Of a stretch of DNA of 64,000 nt, positions 7,637 to 15,665 are shown in pieces. The position numbers were made by a program, and so were the translations under genes. Source of the DNA: Kutzneria buriramensis (GTDB lineage: Bacteria > Actinomycetota > Actinomycetes > Mycobacteriales > Pseudonocardiaceae); assembly GCF_003387475.1 (NCBI RefSeq), contig NZ_QUNO01000004.1, forward strand, positions 310,001 through 374,000, read 5' to 3'. The notes beneath the pieces were generated by a model that made no database searches, was not told the DNA's origin, and worked only from the letters and a program-made list of their open reading frames with translations. Position 1 is the stretch's first letter. Each line of letters starts with the position of its first letter.

Positions 7637-8539
7637 TCAGCCCAGGTTGCTGGTGTTGAAGGTGTCGCAGGAGGTCGGGTTGCCGCTCTGGTAGCCGGCG
7701 GTGAACCACTTCTGCCGCTGCGCCGACGTGCCGTGCGTGAACGAGTTCGGGTCGACCTGACCGCTGCCCAGCTTCGACTGGATGAAGTCGTCGCCGATGC
7801 GGGAGGCGGTGTCCAGGGCGTTGGTGATGTCCTGCTGGGACACGTTGGTGATCAGCGGCTTGCCGTTGGTGCCGGGCGTGGACGTGGCGTGGTTGGCCCA
7901 CACGCCGGCGTAGCAGTCGGCCTGGAGCTCCAGCCGTACCGACCCGGACGTCGCGCCGCTGCCCTTGCCGATGTTCTTCGACGTGCCGAGCAGGTTCTGC
8001 ACGTGGTGGCCGTACTCGTGCGCGAGCACGTAGCCCTCGACGAAGGGCCCGCCGGTGGCGCCGAACTTGGTCTGAAGCTCCTTGAAGAAGCTCAGGTCGA
8101 TGTACACGTGCTGGTCGGCCGGGCAGTAGAAGGGGCCCATGCCGGTGGTGCCGGTGCCGCAGCCGGTCTGCTGCCGGTTGGTGAAGAAGATCGTGGTGGC
8201 CTTGCGGTAGGTCTTGCCGGACCGGGAGAACTGGTCCTGCCAGTAGGCCTGGATCGAGTTGACCAGCGCCACGTCCCGGCAGTCCTGGCTGGCGTTGGCC
8301 TGCGCGCCGGTCTTGCACTGGTTGATCGTGGAGTTGTTCGGCTGCCCGGACAGCTGGCTGGGCGAGCCACCGCCGATGAAGTGGCTGAACACCAGGTAGA
8401 GCACGAGCCCGACGATGCCGAGACCGCCGCCGCCCAGCGCGAGCCCGCCGAGCGGGAAACCGCCACCGCCGCCGCCCCCGGACCCCCGGTAGTCCTCGAC
8501 CTGCGAGGTGTCCAGGTCCGCGTCGTCGTTGAACTGCAC
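7637..8539 (-). CDS. Membrane-anchored zinc metallopeptidase-like protein, YpfJ/KPN_02809 family
   Basis: This 300-residue protein starts at a GTG (8539) preceded by a good ribosome-binding site (GGGAGGAAC). It opens with the family signature QFNDDADLDTSQVED, then a Gly-rich stretch and one membrane helix (about residues 38-52). The large extracytoplasmic domain carries the zinc-binding VLAHEYGHHVQNLLG motif and a downstream LELQADCYAG segment supplying the third ligand. Several cysteines suggest disulfides. The family (neutral zinc metallopeptidase, formerly DUF) has no well-defined substrate. Confidence 0.85.
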   Translation of the reverse strand: MQFNDDADLDTSQVEDYRGSGGGGGGGFPLGGLALGGGGLGIVGLVLYLVFSHFIGGGSPSQLSGQPNNSTINQCKTGAQANASQDCRDVALVNSIQAYWQDQFSRSGKTYRKATTIFFTNRQQTGCGTGTTGMGPFYCPADQHVYIDLSFFKELQTKFGATGGPFVEGYVLAHEYGHHVQNLLGTSKNIGKGSGATSGSVRLELQADCYAGVWANHATSTPGTNGKPLITNVSQQDITNALDTASRIGDDFIQSKLGSGQVDPNSFTHGTSAQRQKWFTAGYQSGNPTSCDTFNTSNLG

Positions 8540-9005
8540 GGTTCCTCCCGATCCCGATCGACGACGTCCACCATAGGCGGCCCCCGGACATGCCTGGGTG
8601 CGGTGCCCCCGAAGGCCACCGCACCCAGGTATTTCCCATAAACGTGACGGTCGCGGTCGTCGCGAGGCTGGCGTGGAGCCTCACCAGGTGCGCCCTGAAA
8701 CGCATCCGATGTGGGGCTCAACAGCGTCGACGTGCGCGAACAGATGCCTGCGCGCACCCGAGACCTAGCTGGTGCTGCTCACAGTCGCGACCGGACAGGC
8801 ACCGACCGATCCGGCCGCGGGGGTGCAGCCGACGCGCCGACCGTCACAGCGAAGCTCTTCCGCCATGGCACCACCTGGTCCCTTCCCGGCGATTCGCGAA
8901 ACCAGTTCCCGCTCGTCCATCCGTGTTACGAGCTTCCCTCTACGTGACCTTGATCACAACCCCTTGTGGGTACCTGAATCGGTTGATTCGGCTGGTCACG
9001 TACCG
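8540..9005. other. 466-bp intergenic region with a 13-bp inverted repeat
   Basis: No convincing coding frame is present. It holds the promoter region of the metallopeptidase gene and a perfect inverted repeat at 8593-8629 (arms CCTGGGTGCGGTG / CACCGCACCCAGG, 11-nt loop), 54 bp upstream of the metallopeptidase start. On the minus strand the hairpin has no T-run, so it may be an operator or 5'-UTR structure rather than a terminator. The remainder shows nothing I recognise. Confidence 0.5.
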
Positions 9006-10697
9006 TCAGGAGGTCCGGGTGATGCGATCCAGGGCCGGCGGGGCCAGGTTCTGGTGCGCCGTCAGGTATGCCGTCAGCGCGTCCAGGTCGATCGCGCCGC
9101 CGACGATGCCGGTGCCGGACTTCAACACCGTGAAGCCGTCGCCGCCGCCGGTGAGGAAGTTGTTCGCGGTCACCTTGTAGCTGCCGTCGGGGGTCACCGG
9201 CTGGCCGTCCACCGTGATCGCACTGATCCGCGAGCCGATCGGCGCCGACGCCGACCACGTGTAGTGCAGGCTCGACGAGATCTGGAGCATCTTCTGCTGC
9301 ACCGAGCCGTCCGGCTGCGGCTGCCACTGCTGCTCCAGCACTGCCTTCAGCTGCGCGCCGGTCAACGTCTCGGTCTGGAGGATGTTCGCGAACGGCTGCA
9401 CCGCGAACGCGTTCGCGTACGTCACCGTGCCGTCCGGCACACCCGCCGTCGAGGACTTGAAGTTCAGGTCCGCCCGGATGCCGCCCGGATTCATCAGCGC
9501 CACCTGCGCGCCCACCGACTTCGTCGAGTCCAGCTGGGCATCGCCGATCACGTCACCCAGCGGCGACTCGCCCGACGCCTGCTCCGCCGCCACCACGTCC
9601 GAAGTGATCGTGCCCACCGCCTTGTTCGCGATCGGCGCCGCCTCCGACACCGCCTTGGACACCAGCGCCTGCACCGTCGGGTCCGGCGTCACGTCCCGCG
9701 TGACGACCTCGTTGTGCGCCACCGTCTTGCTCCGGATCGCGTCCTTGGTCCGCGGGTCGATCTTCAGGTCGACCACCGACAGCAGCCGACCGAACGAGGC
9801 GCCCTGGATCAGCGGCCGCGGGTTGCCGGCCGGGTCCGTCACCGTGCAGTTGTACTGCTGGTGGCTGTGGCCCGAGAAGATCACGTCGACCTTCGGCGAG
9901 GCCGCCTTGGCGATCGCCAGCGCCGGCCCCGGCGCCGTCTTGCAGTCGTTCGGGCCGCCACCCTCGGTGTTGTCGCCCTGGTGCAGCAGCACCACGATCG
10001 TCTTCACGCCCAGCCGGTCCAGCAGGTCGGCGGAGGAGTTGATCGCCTGCACCTCGTCGCCGAACTTCAGGCCCTTGATCGCGTCCGCCGAGGTCACGCT
10101 GGGCAGGTCGTGCAGCGGCACGCCGATCACACCCACCGGCACGCCGCCGCTGAAGTCCACCGTGAACGGCAGCGCGGCCGGCAGGCCGTTGTCGAACGTC
10201 ATGTTCGCCGCCAGATACGGCCACTTCGCGCCCGAGAACGTCTTCTCGAACTGGCAGCCGTCCGAGGCGCAGCCGCCGAACTGCTTGCGCAGCAGCTCCT
10301 GGTAGCCCTTGTCCAGCTCGTGATTGCCGATCGCCGACGCGTTCACGCCGATGTCGTTCATGAAGTCGATCGTCGGCTCGTCGTGGAACAGGGCCGACGC
10401 GAGCGGGGAGGCCCCGACATTGTCACCGGCCGAGAACAGCAGGGTGTTCTTCGTCCGCAGCTGCTTGACATGGGTCGCCATGTACGCGGCGCCGCCCGCC
10501 ATCACCGTCGTGCCGTCCGACAACACCACGCGGCCGCCCGAGCCGGCCGGCGGCTCCAGGTTGCCGTGGAAGTCGTTGAAACCGATCAGACGCACGTCGA
10601 TCGGGGCCGGCGAAGCCTGCGCCGGCGCCCCTGCCAGCGCCAGCGCCGCGGCGGCGGTGACCGCCAGTGCGCCGAGCCGTCTAGCCAAAACGATCAT
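9006..10697 (-). CDS. Secreted 5'-nucleotidase / UshA-like metallophosphoesterase
   Basis: This 563-residue exported protein has a Sec signal peptide (about residues 1-28, ending AQAS). The metallophosphoesterase domain is complete: IGFNDFHGNLEP, FSAGDNVGASPL, AIGNHELDKGY and FSGHSHQQYNC carry the dimetal ligands. The C-terminal 5'-nucleotidase domain (about 330-540) contains ESPLGDVIGDAQL, NPGGIRADL and TGGGDGFTVL for nucleotide recognition. It would release nucleosides and phosphate from extracellular nucleotides. The ATG at 10697 follows a strong GGAGGG ribosome-binding site. Confidence 0.9.
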   Translation of the reverse strand: MIVLARRLGALAVTAAAALALAGAPAQASPAPIDVRLIGFNDFHGNLEPPAGSGGRVVLSDGTTVMAGGAAYMATHVKQLRTKNTLLFSAGDNVGASPLASALFHDEPTIDFMNDIGVNASAIGNHELDKGYQELLRKQFGGCASDGCQFEKTFSGAKWPYLAANMTFDNGLPAALPFTVDFSGGVPVGVIGVPLHDLPSVTSADAIKGLKFGDEVQAINSSADLLDRLGVKTIVVLLHQGDNTEGGGPNDCKTAPGPALAIAKAASPKVDVIFSGHSHQQYNCTVTDPAGNPRPLIQGASFGRLLSVVDLKIDPRTKDAIRSKTVAHNEVVTRDVTPDPTVQALVSKAVSEAAPIANKAVGTITSDVVAAEQASGESPLGDVIGDAQLDSTKSVGAQVALMNPGGIRADLNFKSSTAGVPDGTVTYANAFAVQPFANILQTETLTGAQLKAVLEQQWQPQPDGSVQQKMLQISSSLHYTWSASAPIGSRISAITVDGQPVTPDGSYKVTANNFLTGGGDGFTVLKSGTGIVGGAIDLDALTAYLTAHQNLAPPALDRITRTS

Positions 10698-10806
10698 GTC
10701 GATCCCTCCGAAACGCGCCCGACTCCCCGAGCGGGCATCCGGCGCAGGAGTGTGCCCCGTGACCCGGCGCGACGCCAGGGTCGAGGTCTGAGCGGGACGT
10801 GACGGT

Positions 10807-10812
10807 TAGCCT
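10807..10812 (+). promoter_or_regulatory. -10 box of a probable leaderless promoter
   Basis: TAGCCT lies 6 nt upstream of the GTG at 10819 of the MarR gene, with no ribosome-binding site in the gap. Confidence 0.4.
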
Positions 10813-10818
10813 TGACAG

Positions 10819-11286
10819 GTGAGCGAACCCAAGTGGCTCGACGAAGGCGAGATGGCCGCCTGGCGGGCCTACCGCGTCTCCAGCATCCTGCTGGAAGGCC
10901 AACTCCACCGTGAGCTCGTCGACGCCCACGACATCACCCTCGCCGACTACGAGGTGCTCGTCCGGCTCGCCGAACGCCCCGACCACCGCATGCGCATGAG
11001 CGTGCTCGCCGGCGAGGTCGCCTCCTCCAAGAGCCGCGTCTCCCACCAGATCGCCCGCATGCAGCGCGCCGGCCTCGTCGAACGCGACAACTGCTCCAGC
11101 GACGGCCGCGGCGTCTACGCCGTCCTCACCGAGACCGGCATGGCCAAGCTCCGCGAAGCCGCCCCCACCCACCTCGACGGCGTCCGCAAACACATGATCG
11201 ACCTCACCACCGAGGCCCAGCAGGCCACGCTCGCCAAGGTCTTCGAACGCGTCGGCGCCATGCTGGCCGCGACCACCGACGACTGA
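10819..11286 (+). CDS. MarR family transcriptional regulator
   Basis: This 155-residue winged-helix regulator starts at GTG 10819. The order is typical: an N-terminal dimerisation helix (AYRVSSILLEGQLHREL), then the helix-turn-helix and wing (MSVLAGEVASSKSRVSHQIARMQ; DNCSSDGRGVYAVLTETG), then a C-terminal dimer helix. It is divergent from the 5'-nucleotidase gene (about 121 bp apart), so autoregulation or control of that neighbour is possible. No palindromic operator was obvious. Confidence 0.88.
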   Translation: MSEPKWLDEGEMAAWRAYRVSSILLEGQLHRELVDAHDITLADYEVLVRLAERPDHRMRMSVLAGEVASSKSRVSHQIARMQRAGLVERDNCSSDGRGVYAVLTETGMAKLREAAPTHLDGVRKHMIDLTTEAQQATLAKVFERVGAMLAATTDD

Positions 11287-11307
11287 CCGGCTACCCTCAC
11301 ACCCCAG

Positions 11308-11392
11308 GGAAGCGTGGCAGAGCGGCCGAATGCATCCGCCTTGAAAGCGGAAGACGGGCAACCGTCCGGGGGTTCAAATCCCTCCGCTTCCG
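11308..11392 (+). tRNA. tRNA-Ser(TGA)
   Basis: The acceptor stem GGAAGCG (11308-11314) pairs with CGCTTCC (11385-11391), followed by discriminator G. The anticodon stem CCGC/GCGG encloses the loop CTTGAAA with anticodon TGA at 11342-11344. The long variable arm typical of tRNA-Ser and the T-arm GGTTCAAATCC are present. CCA is not encoded. A TACCCT -10-like box lies at 11292-11297. This gene is the integration site of the element that follows. Confidence 0.95.
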
Positions 11393-11393
11393 C
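11340..11393 (+). repeat. attL-like core: 3' part of tRNA-Ser(TGA)
   Basis: These 54 bp, from the anticodon loop to just past the 3' end of tRNA-Ser(TGA), recur identically at 19820-19873. A direct repeat of a tRNA 3' part is the classic mark of tyrosine-recombinase integration, with the functional tRNA rebuilt on this side. Confidence 0.85.
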
Positions 11394-11687
11394 AGGGCCT
11401 GACCAGTGCAAACACGGTCGGTGCCGGACGATCCGGTGCCGACCGCGTTTGTGGTCCGTCTCAGTTGACGGTCGAGGGACCTCTGCCCCAGTGGCATCCT
11501 GACGGGCCGCGTCTGATGTTCGCCTCTGGCGCTGGGACGTGTCGCCCCCGCGTTGCAGCGCTGTCCGAGCAAGAACCTTCTGAGGCCCTTGCTGCTGTGT
11601 GTCGCGCAGTTGTGCGCGCCACGTCCTGGCTTAGAATTGGCGCAGGTGATCGTCGTTTCTGCACTTTAGAACACAAGTTGGTGGAAA

Positions 11688-12671
11688 GTGAAGCCTTGGC
11701 AACGATTTGAGCGCCTCGCCGAGAAAATCATGCAAGATCTTGCGCCGAATGCCAAAATACATTGGAATGATCATATCCTTGGAAAGGATAGTGGGATTCG
11801 GCGCCAGATCGATGTTGCTGTTAGGTGGATGGATGGCCCGGACGAACGTCTGCTAATAGTCGATGCAAAGAATTGGTCTAAGCCGGCGGATGTGGGCGCG
11901 GTTGAGAAATTTGCCTCGATGGTAAAGGATGTACGAGCAAGCTCGGGCGTGCTGGTTTGCAATGCTGGGTTCGCTAAGACCATTCACGACTATGCGCGGA
12001 AGCTCGGTGTCAGCTTATGGAATCTGCATGACGCTGAATCTCGTGACTGGTCACGCGACCTGACGATTCCTCTCGTCTGGTTGGATCTCGAACCCACCGT
12101 AAAGTGTTCTGTGCTCGGTTGGTTCGACGCTGGAGATGGAATCATCCCAGATGGAGAATTTCCTTTCGTGCTGTCGTTTGACGACGGGTCATCGGATGAG
12201 TTTGGATCCACTTTCGTTAAGGTGGACCCTGTGCAAACTTTTGTGCGGGCGTGGAATGGCCGAGAAGTTCCTCGGTCAACCGGGCAGGTTCACCGAATTA
12301 GCCTCGACCGATCTGTTAGGGCGCTAGTTCGCGATCGCTCTGATGTTTTAAGATGGCGTCCATTGAAAGAATTTGGCATGAGCTACACCGTCGACTGTAA
12401 GTCCTGGCTTGGGCAGTTCAGTCCCGATAAGTGTCGAGGCCTTATTGACCATCTTGACGACCAGGCTTTCGTGGCGACCTATCTCCCTGTGGGTCAGATC
12501 CCTGTGATTCGCGACGAATCGTGGCAGCCGGTAGATGATCCCGACCGTGTAGCGGTATCAATTCGGGGAACTTTCGTTACGACCGAGTCGATTAAATTCC
12601 TTGTGAACACTGGAGCGAAGATTCACGACTTGAACTTTACGTTGTTAAAAAGAGAGCCTTATGGCGATTAG
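11688..12671 (+). CDS. Mrr-like restriction endonuclease (PD-(D/E)XK nuclease)
   Basis: This 327-residue protein starts at GTG 11688. An N-terminal nuclease domain of the Mrr_cat type spans about residues 1-115. It has a helix (WQRFERLAEKIMQDL), the catalytic Asp42 in RRQIDVAVRW, the DAK triad at 59-61 in LLIVDAKNW, and a helix-strand ending in GVLVCNAGF, the usual Mrr core. The C-terminal 200 residues are not recognised and may recognise a target or partner. The gene is visibly AT-richer than its surroundings and uses TTA and AGA codons, which indicates transfer. It lies 65 bp before the AlbA_2 gene on the same strand. Confidence 0.75.
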   Translation: MKPWQRFERLAEKIMQDLAPNAKIHWNDHILGKDSGIRRQIDVAVRWMDGPDERLLIVDAKNWSKPADVGAVEKFASMVKDVRASSGVLVCNAGFAKTIHDYARKLGVSLWNLHDAESRDWSRDLTIPLVWLDLEPTVKCSVLGWFDAGDGIIPDGEFPFVLSFDDGSSDEFGSTFVKVDPVQTFVRAWNGREVPRSTGQVHRISLDRSVRALVRDRSDVLRWRPLKEFGMSYTVDCKSWLGQFSPDKCRGLIDHLDDQAFVATYLPVGQIPVIRDESWQPVDDPDRVAVSIRGTFVTTESIKFLVNTGAKIHDLNFTLLKREPYGD

Positions 12672-12736
12672 CTTCACCAGTCAAATTTTGGGTGGCGGAC
12701 TTGAGGAAGCGTGTGTGAAAGATGGAGAAGGATTGA

Positions 12737-13609
12737 ATGTCAGTTCCGGAGACGCTCGACGGCTGGACAGTTGAGGTGGTCGAAGAACTCGTGCAGATCG
12801 GGCAGGTTGAAAGCTATCGACACGACTTCAAGGGAATGTTGCCAAGCCCTGACGAGCTGACGAAGCTTTGCTGCGCCTTTGTGAATACCGAAGGCGGATT
12901 TGTGGTCGTTGGGGTGCATCAGCAGAAGGGTGGTCAGTTCGACCCTCGGGGCATTCCGCCTTCAACGGAGATTGCTTCAGAGTTTGGGCAGAAGCTCAAG
13001 GCGGTGCCGACCATCCCATTTGAGGTGCCTCTGCCTATTTTGTTGCCGAACTCGTCTAACCTGATCTACGTCTTCCATGTGCCACGGAGTCTTGAGCGTC
13101 CGCACCTGCCACTGCTGGCCGACAAGCGCATTTTCTGGAAGCGAACAAATACGGGCAATGAGCAGATGAGTCTAGAGGAGATTCGTGCCCAGTTTAGGAA
13201 CTATGAGGAGATGCGCGATAAGCTGAAGTTGTTGTTTATTGAGTTGGTTCAGAATCGTGAGGTCTTGCAGGAGGTTGCGCACGTAGATCTAGGTACGTAC
13301 TCGTTGCAGACGCTCGATAATGACGTCCTTGATCGTCTGTTGGTAGATGTATACTCGCTTATTCAGGATGATGTTGAGTTGACGCGGGCGCTCCTGTTGA
13401 TTCGACAACAGATCAGAGCGGCTAACTCGAAGACGCAGATCTTCTTCCGTCAGCTTTCTATTCCTTCGGTTAGCTATGACAATTTGATTGTTAATCACCT
13501 GAAGTTCATGCAGGCGGTTGAGGCGGTTCTGCTTCCGGCTATCGAGCAGGCAGTGTACATCCTTAAGGAGCGGTATGGGCTGCGTGACCCGTTCGCTGAG
13601 GCGGAGTAA
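12737..13609 (+). CDS. AlbA_2 (Schlafen-type, divergent AAA-4) domain protein
   Basis: This 290-residue protein starts at ATG 12737 behind a purine-rich site (GGAGAAGGA). Residues about 20-150 match the AlbA_2/Schlafen putative nucleic-acid-binding domain: ESYRHDFKG, then LTKLCCAFVNTEGGFVVVGV and later LADKRIFWKRTNTGNEQMS, the order seen in that family. The C-terminal half is helical and unrecognised. The base composition is low in GC, like the preceding Mrr-like gene. The two genes are adjacent and co-oriented in a mobile island, which suggests a two-component defence or restriction module; that function is inferred from context only. Confidence 0.7.
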   Translation: MSVPETLDGWTVEVVEELVQIGQVESYRHDFKGMLPSPDELTKLCCAFVNTEGGFVVVGVHQQKGGQFDPRGIPPSTEIASEFGQKLKAVPTIPFEVPLPILLPNSSNLIYVFHVPRSLERPHLPLLADKRIFWKRTNTGNEQMSLEEIRAQFRNYEEMRDKLKLLFIELVQNREVLQEVAHVDLGTYSLQTLDNDVLDRLLVDVYSLIQDDVELTRALLLIRQQIRAANSKTQIFFRQLSIPSVSYDNLIVNHLKFMQAVEAVLLPAIEQAVYILKERYGLRDPFAEAE

Positions 13610-13757
13610 CGCGTCTCCTGGATGTATCTACGCCGTGTTGGATGGCGTCACTCCGTCTTCTGTGGTGATGCATCCAACGTGTCAGCAAGATCAAGGATTC
13701 TTTTCGCCTGCGGACTATGCTTCAACAACACCTCGCCAGGCCCGCCTAGGTCGGACG

Positions 13758-13788
13758 GGGGTGTCTCTCGATCATCGAGAGACACCCC
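13758..13788. terminator. Strong bidirectional hairpin between convergent genes
   Basis: A perfect inverted repeat, GGGGTGTCTCTCGAT on one side and its exact complement on the other with a single central base, lies between the ends of the AlbA_2 gene and the integrase remnant. It probably terminates transcription from both sides. Confidence 0.7.
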
Positions 13789-13801
13789 ATTGCGTCTCGT
13801 C

Positions 13802-14269
13802 TCAGGCGGGCTTCCAGAGGAAGCCGTTCACCCTGCTCGCGACGTCATCGCGCATTGCCGCAGTCACGTGCTGGTAGCGCGCGGCCATCTTCGAGTTGGA
13901 CCAGCCCATGAACTCCATGGCGGTCCGTTCTGGCACGCCGAGCAGCAGCAGAACCGTCGCTGCGGTGTGCCGGGCGTCGTGCAACCGGGCGTCGCGGACG
14001 CCAGCCTCAGCCAGCAGTGCCTTCCATTCGTAGGCGTCGGTTCGCGGGTCCACTGGCTTGCCGTTCGGCTGGGTGAACATCCAATCGCCGCCTTGCCACA
14101 GGTTGCCGGCGATCTCTTGTTCCTTATCCTGTACCTCCTTGTGTGCCTTGAGCAGGTCAAAGAGTTGGTCGGGCAGGCGGAGGCCGCGTCGACCAGCAGC
14201 CGACTTCACATCGACCTCGACGACTCCCGCAAAGTGCAACGTCAGGGAGAACGGGATCGGTAGCACCAC
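13802..14269 (-). pseudogene. Tyrosine integrase, C-terminal fragment
   Basis: About 155 residues of a tyrosine recombinase catalytic domain remain. They keep the beta-hairpin Lys22 (VKSAAGRR), the His97-Arg100-His101 box (LHDARHTAATVL), Trp123 in the MGWSNS segment and the nucleophile Tyr132 in ARYQHVT. The first catalytic Arg and the whole N-terminal DNA-binding half are missing. The frame is cut near 14266, where unrelated sequence from a formylglycine-generating-enzyme gene begins on the other strand. This is presumably the integrase that inserted the surrounding element into tRNA-Ser(TGA), now inactive. Confidence 0.85.
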
Positions 14270-14519
14270 ACCCGGGGACCGCTACCAAAGCGGCATCAGC
14301 CCGTATGGCGCATATGACATGTGTGGCAACGTGTGGGAGTGGTGTTCGTCGGAGACTACGCCGGGCAGACATGAACTCAAGGGTGGCGCATGGACAAGTC
14401 CCTTTAGCAGGGCCACGCCGTCGTCGTTCAATGATGCAGCCGAAACCATGTGCGACGACGACACCGGTTTTCGCTGCGTCACGCCAGCCGAAGCACTGGA
14501 AAAGCTGTTGGGCCTCTAG
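14266..14519 (+). pseudogene. Formylglycine-generating-enzyme (FGE/SUMF1) domain, C-terminal fragment
   Basis: Only about the last 84 residues of an FGE-sulfatase-type protein are present. They include SPYGAYDMCGNVWEWC, a KGGAW segment and TGFRCV, the standard order of the C-terminal half of this fold, followed by a stop at 14517. The upstream frame immediately becomes antisense to the integrase remnant, so the N-terminal two thirds have been lost at a recombination junction. FGE-type domains oxidise a cysteine in sulfatases or serve as carbohydrate-binding domains in other systems; this fragment is unlikely to act. Confidence 0.75.
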
Positions 14520-14854
14520 ATCGGCGCGACTGGCGACCCAAGGTCGATCGCCACCAACGGAGCGCCGGGCTGCCCCGGGCGCGGCACCAACGCAATCGCC
14601 GTGAGCACCTCGACCACCGTGCCCTCCTGCATCCAGGTCGCCGGCCCGTCGATCATCGACCGAACCGCGTGTGCGTCATCCGGTGCGAAGATCCACAACA
14701 CATCCATCCACGACGGCGCGACCTGCCTGTATCCACACAGACCGACCTCGGCCAGGTCGCCTACACCTTCGCCGCGTTGCCACGCCCATCCGTCCAGGTG
14801 ACGAAGGTCGGTCAGTTCCGGCCACAACATGATGGCCAACTCCAGCGGCGTCAC
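14516..14854 (-). CDS. Hypothetical protein, 112 residues
   Basis: I do not recognise this protein. The GTG start at 14854 overlaps the stop of the upstream gene as GTGA, so the pair is translationally coupled. The sequence is mixed acidic/hydrophobic (TPLELAIMLWPEL, GWAWQRGEG, SWMDVLWIFAPDD) with no signal peptide or membrane segment, so it is probably a small cytosolic globular protein. Its stop overlaps that of the convergent FGE fragment. Confidence 0.55.
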   Translation of the reverse strand: MTPLELAIMLWPELTDLRHLDGWAWQRGEGVGDLAEVGLCGYRQVAPSWMDVLWIFAPDDAHAVRSMIDGPATWMQEGTVVEVLTAIALVPRPGQPGAPLVAIDLGSPVAPI

Positions 14855-15258
14855 GACGTCGCCCCGAGATCCGGGCCGGTGGACACAGCGGCCGGGGAGC
14901 CCACCGTGTCCACCGGAGCCTGGAACCGGCCGTCCCGAGCGAGAGCGCGCGGGCCCGGGACGGCCGAAGTGTTCGGATGTAAGAGCCGGCCCAACCACGA
15001 CGTGCGGCGGTGCCGGTGGGGGTCGAGGCGCTGTTCCAGGCCACTAAGCGACGCACGGGCCGCGAGGAACGCGGTACAGCGGGCGCAGCGCGGACCGGGA
15101 GGGGTCTCCATTGGCGCGAGCAAGATCGTCACGCCGCACACCGTTTCCGGCTCAGGACGGTTGTCGTGGAACTGCTCGTCGGTCACCGCGTGGTCGACAC
15201 GATCACTGCTGGTCAGCCACGTAGTGAAGAGGGTCCCGGCGCGCGACTGCTCGGACAT
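14851..15258 (-). CDS. Hypothetical small protein with paired cysteines
   Basis: This 135-residue protein starts at ATG 15258 with a GGAGG site 10 bp upstream. The central part carries a lone Cys in TVCGVTIL and then RCARCTAF (CxxC), a pattern seen in many small actinobacterial zinc-ribbon-like proteins encoded near XRE/DUF397-type regulators. The C-terminal third is Arg/Pro-rich and poorly defined. It is divergent from the DUF6879 cassette, sharing a 180-bp promoter region. No biochemical role can be assigned. Confidence 0.55.
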   Translation of the reverse strand: MSEQSRAGTLFTTWLTSSDRVDHAVTDEQFHDNRPEPETVCGVTILLAPMETPPGPRCARCTAFLAARASLSGLEQRLDPHRHRRTSWLGRLLHPNTSAVPGPRALARDGRFQAPVDTVGSPAAVSTGPDLGATS

Positions 15259-15440
15259 CGACGGGCCTCCAAGTTGGGGGAACAGGGGCCACCAGACTGC
15301 CAGCTAGCTCGAATACTGACTAGAATATTCGGAATATCCTCTCGTCAATTCATCCCATTGGGTGTGTGTCCGTCGCCGCGCACTCCGGTTCCATGGACGG
15401 ACCAGGGCCGACCGGCCCGGACACGAACGGAGCGACCGTC

Positions 15441-15665
15441 ATGGACCAGAACCTCGGTGAGCTGGAGTTCCTCGGCACAAGCAGCACCAACGGCGAGTGC
15501 CCGCGCGTGTTCCGCACCGCAGGTGGCGACTACGTAGTGCAGGGCTACCGCATCACCGACCAGGCCGCGCTGACCCAACTCGCCGAGACCTACGGCGGCC
15601 TGCCCGACCGCGAAACGGCCGTGGTGATCCCGGCGAGCCTGCTCCAGTTCTTCCCCCGCTCGTGA
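15441..15665 (+). CDS. Hypothetical small protein of an XRE/DUF6879 cassette
   Basis: This protein has 74 residues. The ATG at 15441 has a GGAG site 8 nt upstream and is preferred over earlier in-frame starts. The sequence contains ELEFLGTSSTNGECPRVFR and ends with AVVIPASLLQFFPRS. It looks like one of the short acidic proteins that accompany XRE-DUF5753 regulators, but I cannot name the family. Its stop overlaps the next start as GTGA. Confidence 0.6.
   Translation: MDQNLGELEFLGTSSTNGECPRVFRTAGGDYVVQGYRITDQAALTQLAETYGGLPDRETAVVIPASLLQFFPRS

Noticed and set aside
8772-10802. 676-codon plus-strand frame opposite the 5'-nucleotidase
   Set aside because: The nucleotidase on the minus strand has a signal peptide, all metal-binding motifs and a ribosome-binding site; the opposing translation is Arg/His/Val-rich without motifs.
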